Part shown: one piece after another, positions 60,918 through 64,000 of the stretch
Position numbering within the stretch: the stretch's first letter is position 1
Layout of the letters: the number at the start of each line of letters is the position of its first letter
Source: Viscum album
Lineage: Eukaryota; Streptophyta; Magnoliopsida; Santalales; Viscaceae
DNA length: 64,000 nt
Direction: 5' to 3'
Assembly: GCA_963277665.1 (NCBI GenBank)
Contig: OY728133.1
Coordinates: forward strand, 392,535,962-392,599,961
Translations under genes and position numbers: made by a program
The notes under the pieces: model-generated
Told to the model about the DNA's origin: nothing
What the model saw: only the letters and a program-made list of their open reading frames with translations
Databases searched by the model: none

Positions 60918-61338
60918 ATATGTCTCTCTATAATAATCATATCTCTTGCTTCTACTTCCCCTCCTCCCTACTTGAATATCAACTCCCCAGAGTTGTGTCT
61001 TCCCTCTTCCACCGACAGTCTGGAACCCAAATCATGCACTTTCTCCCCACTAACTATCAGATCTTCCCTAGCTAAACTTATACTCTATTTTTTTATTCTG
61101 TTTCCCAAATAACTTATCATTCCCCTCCTCCATGCAACTCAACCCCTCCTTTCTATTTACTTCTCTCATCCCTCTTCTACAAACTATCAACAAACCCTAC
61201 TCTCGACATTGCTTAATTTCCAAATATCGACCTCCAATTCTATAGCACTAGATACTCAATGTTTTTTGTTCATAAATTTTGGGTATAAAACAAGTTCCTT
61301 CATTCTTCAACTTTTTTTACTACTGGACACTACAATTG
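60918..61338 (+). other. CT-rich segment with TATA-like word
   Basis: Pyrimidine-rich sequence like that at 290-640. GGTATAAAACAAG lies at about 61281. An 88-residue frame (60846-61112) overlaps the LARD-2 end and is low in complexity. It may be the leader of an LTR that LARD-2 inserted into; identity is uncertain. Confidence 0.4.
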
Positions 61339-62044
61339 TAACACCCCAAGATTTTATAATTTATTTTATTTAAAAAACATGTTTGATAGCTTTTTTTATG
61401 AAGCAACTAATTAAAATTAAATGTGATATGTTTTAAAGAGTTAAAATAATACTATTATAGATAAACATTAATAAATTATTAGTCTACTATCATAATAAAT
61501 CAGTAATAAATATAAAAGTTGAATAAATAAAAAATATATAAAAATACCAAAAGAATATAATCATTATCCCTCTGGTCCATCATGAACATCATAATCCCAA
61601 TCACAACTATGAATAATATTCTAATATGTATAACTATTATTGGAATTATGAAAGGGAAGTGAGGATTTTAGAAATGTATGTGATATTATATTCGATGGAA
61701 ATATAGTTGTTGTGATTATATAGTCATTAGGATTATATAACCGTTAGTGTGATATGGTTGTTGGAATTATATAGTCATTGGTCCTATATTACCATTGGGA
61801 TAATATCGTAATTGGGAATAATACAAGTAAAATTGATTTAAAAAGAAATGAATTGATATGATTAAAATCATATTTTTTAAAGAAATTATTTTAAGGTGTC
61901 ATGTATTTTATTATCATAAATTAATTAATTTCAAGTGATGATTATGAAAATATATTCTATTTAAATATAAAAAATTATATATTAACATTTATCTAATTGT
62001 GGATACTAGATAAATAATGATTATGATTTAATTTTTTAATTCAA

Positions 62045-62590
62045 AAATGGTTTTTATTGAATTTTTTGTGAGTATATTATAAACAATTTCTTCCAATTTA
62101 ATAATTTTTTTTTGAAAAATTGGAATAAATTTTAAAATCATTATTTTATAATAGGCTTGGGATTATGTTTTTAGAATTTTCTAAAAAAGTTGATATCACA
62201 CCCCAACCTATTTGATTATTTTATTTTAATATATCTTTGGCCTTAATTAAATTTTTTTGAGGTTTGGGTTTAATCCCAAATGAAAATCTTGAGTTTATGA
62301 TAAAAAGTGCGCATGTTATAATGGTTTTTATTGAAATTTGTGTGAGTATATTATAAAAAATTTATTCCAATTTAATAATTTTTTTTAATATTAGAATAAA
62401 TTTTAAAATAATTATTTTATAATAGGCTTTGGATTAAGTTTTTATTGAATTTTTTGTGAACATATTATAAACAATTTCTTCCAATTTACTAATTTGTTAT
62501 TTGAAAAATTGGAATAAATTTTAAAATCATTATTTTATAATAGGCTTCAGATTAAGTTTTTAGAATTTTCTAAAAAAGTTGATGTCACAC
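62045..62590. repeat. Three-copy direct repeat in LTR U3
   Basis: Copies at about 62051-62195, 62323-62437 and 62438-62585 share TTTTTATTGAATTT, AGTATATTATAAA, AATTTTAAAATCATTATTTT and TAATAGGCTT. The first and third both end TTTCTAAAAAAGTTGAT(A/G)TCACACCCC. A unique 125-base stretch separates the first and second. Confidence 0.85.
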
Positions 62591-63110
62591 CCCACTATCC
62601 AGCCACTGCCCCACACACCCTTAGGCCGCCTCCGACCTGCCTCCAGCCGGTGATCTCCACACCCACCTTACCCCTCTAACATCGTGCCTTCCAGCCGCCT
62701 GTGCCACCAAGTCGGCGAGTCTCTAATGTTGTTTCCCTACTCCGACTAGAATCCATCCCCCCCCCCCCATTCGATTAGCTAACACCATCTCTTTCCCTTG
62801 AAAACCATTTTTTCGGCCACTATGCCTCTTTCCTGGCACTTTCCCCAGCCAGCGACCCCTCCACTGGTGTTTTCCGCTGCCTCTTTCTAGTGCATAGACT
62901 TACCGACAAACATCTCCTGCTTGGTGCACCTCTTGTTCGATGGTCACACACCCTCCCAACTAGACCACATCTACTTCTGGTATCCTTTCTGACAGTTCTC
63001 CCCTGTCATGCTACCCCACTGATCGAGTGCATACCGTGCCAACCACTACCTCATTCATTCGTGCATCCAGCCGCACGCCTTGTTTGCAATTAGACACGAG
63101 ACGAATGCCC
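62591..63110 (+). other. CT- and CpG-rich block in LTR
   Basis: C-rich sequence with a run of twelve C at 62757-62768 and many CpGs, sharply different from its surroundings. The short frame at 62890-63093 has no family signature. It probably belongs to the transcribed leader of the LTR. Confidence 0.5.
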
Positions 63111-64000
63111 ACCACTGAAAGCGAGAAGTTTGGGTTCACCCCATTTCACTTGCTTCGGTGTTGAGGTGAGTTTTGCACAATTTATTCATTTGGATTATTT
63201 GGAGTCTGTACTTATGTATTTTCAGTAGTTTTTGTGATTTATGTGACTCGTTGGTAGAGAAAGTCTGTGATACCGCAGTCAGTAGGTTGCACATACTTTT
63301 GCACAAGTGTGTGACATGTTGCGTCGTCGTAATCGAGCTGCTAGTCGAGGTAGTTTCCCCATTGCACTCACCTTTGAATATATAATTTATTAATTACTTT
63401 TTATTTTAATGTTTCCCATTAAATTTTAATTAATATTAAATAATTATTTTTGGAGTAATGTTTTTTTGTAAATGAGACTATTTATTTTTATGTATCCCAC
63501 TGAAGTTATTTTGTGGATGAATTGTCACATAATATTGAAAAATAACTATTGGGCCTTTGAACATAATTCCCATATTTTCAAATGTGGTTCAGGTTTGATG
63601 GTAAATGATTTCTTCTAAATATTGTGCAAATGTTTTGGTTTCTCAAGAATTGATGTTTTCTTTAACGTTGGATAAGGCCTATTTGAAACTTTAATAAAAT
63701 GAATTATTTTGAAAACACTCTTTGGGGTGACTCAATGGTGATCTTGTTATATACGTTGGTTGTGTGAGTTGTTGTGTGTGATGTTTGTGCATCGTGACTA
63801 GTTACATGATTGACATTGTTGACTCACCCCAATTTATTACACATGTTGACATGGGAACCTAACATAGTAAGTGAATTTTATATAAAGGATTGATACACTA
63901 GTTTAGATTACGCTCTGGCTAGTGGCCTATTGTAGAGAGTTGTTATGTTATTATTATTGTTATGGGATTGGTCCCCTCGACCAGACTAGGTAGGGCGATG

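Larger units (their letters stand above)
61339..64000 (+). mobile_element. Plus-oriented Del/Tekay-type LTR, runs off the window
   Basis: It starts TGTAACACCCCAAGATTTT. An AT-rich U3 follows with short repeats (61690-61810) and a three-copy repeat (62045-62590), then a CT- and CpG-rich block (62590-63100). A strong donor-like TTGAG|GTGAGT is at 63161-63169, then an AT-rich tail with GACTCACCCC at about 63823. The U3 resembles the dimer at 42165-43985 (ATCCCTCTG followed by CATGAA, then repeated short units). The LTR end is not in the window, so it is more than 2.6 kb long. Confidence 0.6.

Noticed and set aside
1..64000. 1-3566 and 61339-64000 as the two LTRs of one giant outer element
   Set aside because: Both have a CT-rich leader and an AT/GT-rich body in plus orientation, but I found no collinear sequence identity between them.

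Overview
The window looks like intergenic DNA from a large-genome seed plant. It is very AT-rich and full of old, CpG-poor Ty3/gypsy LTR retrotransposon wreckage, LINE fragments, a SINE-like piece and microsatellites. I found no intact host gene. The species cannot be told from the sequence.

Layout. 1-8850: unclassified AT-rich repeat DNA, with a CT-rich block (290-640) and a minus-sense LTR-like stretch around 3.6-6 kb. 8851-40711: a nested stack. The outer element is a minus-strand chromovirus of the Del/Tekay type (called E1 here). Its 3' LTR lies on the left (8851-24631, interrupted), decayed integrase, RNase H and reverse transcriptase lie at 24646-27380, and its 5' LTR is 37615-40711. 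A LINE tail is inserted in the left LTR. The RNase H domain of that LINE is cut by a structurally complete element of 11,883 bp (LARD-1, 10146-22028) with LTRs of about 5.1 kb, a 5-bp target duplication and no coding capacity. An Athila/Tat-type element (27436-37463, + strand) sits between the E1 reverse transcriptase and the E1 primer-binding site; the E1 gag and protease and the left end of the Athila 5' LTR are missing. 40712-51940: diverged LTR pieces in both orientations, a tandem dimer of about 0.93 kb, unclassified AT-rich DNA, and a less AT-rich LINE ORF1-like pseudogene (49840-51311). 51940-60917: LARD-2, an older relative of LARD-1 with LTRs of about 3.8 kb and a non-coding interior of 1.4 kb. 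60918-64000: a CT-rich segment, then a plus-oriented LTR starting TGTAACACCCC at 61339 that runs off the window.

Most notable is the LARD-1/LARD-2 family. Its giant LTRs carry tandem arrays, nested hairpins whose arms differ between copies but still pair, and a conserved non-coding internal block. A TATA box lies 168-173 bases upstream of a splice-donor-like AG|GTAA site. The same TATA-to-donor spacing recurs in a plus-oriented LTR of another family (44156-44340) and, with a weaker TATA, near 5.4-5.6 kb. This suggests a shared, possibly spliced, LTR leader. All alignments here were made by eye; percentages and ages were not computed.
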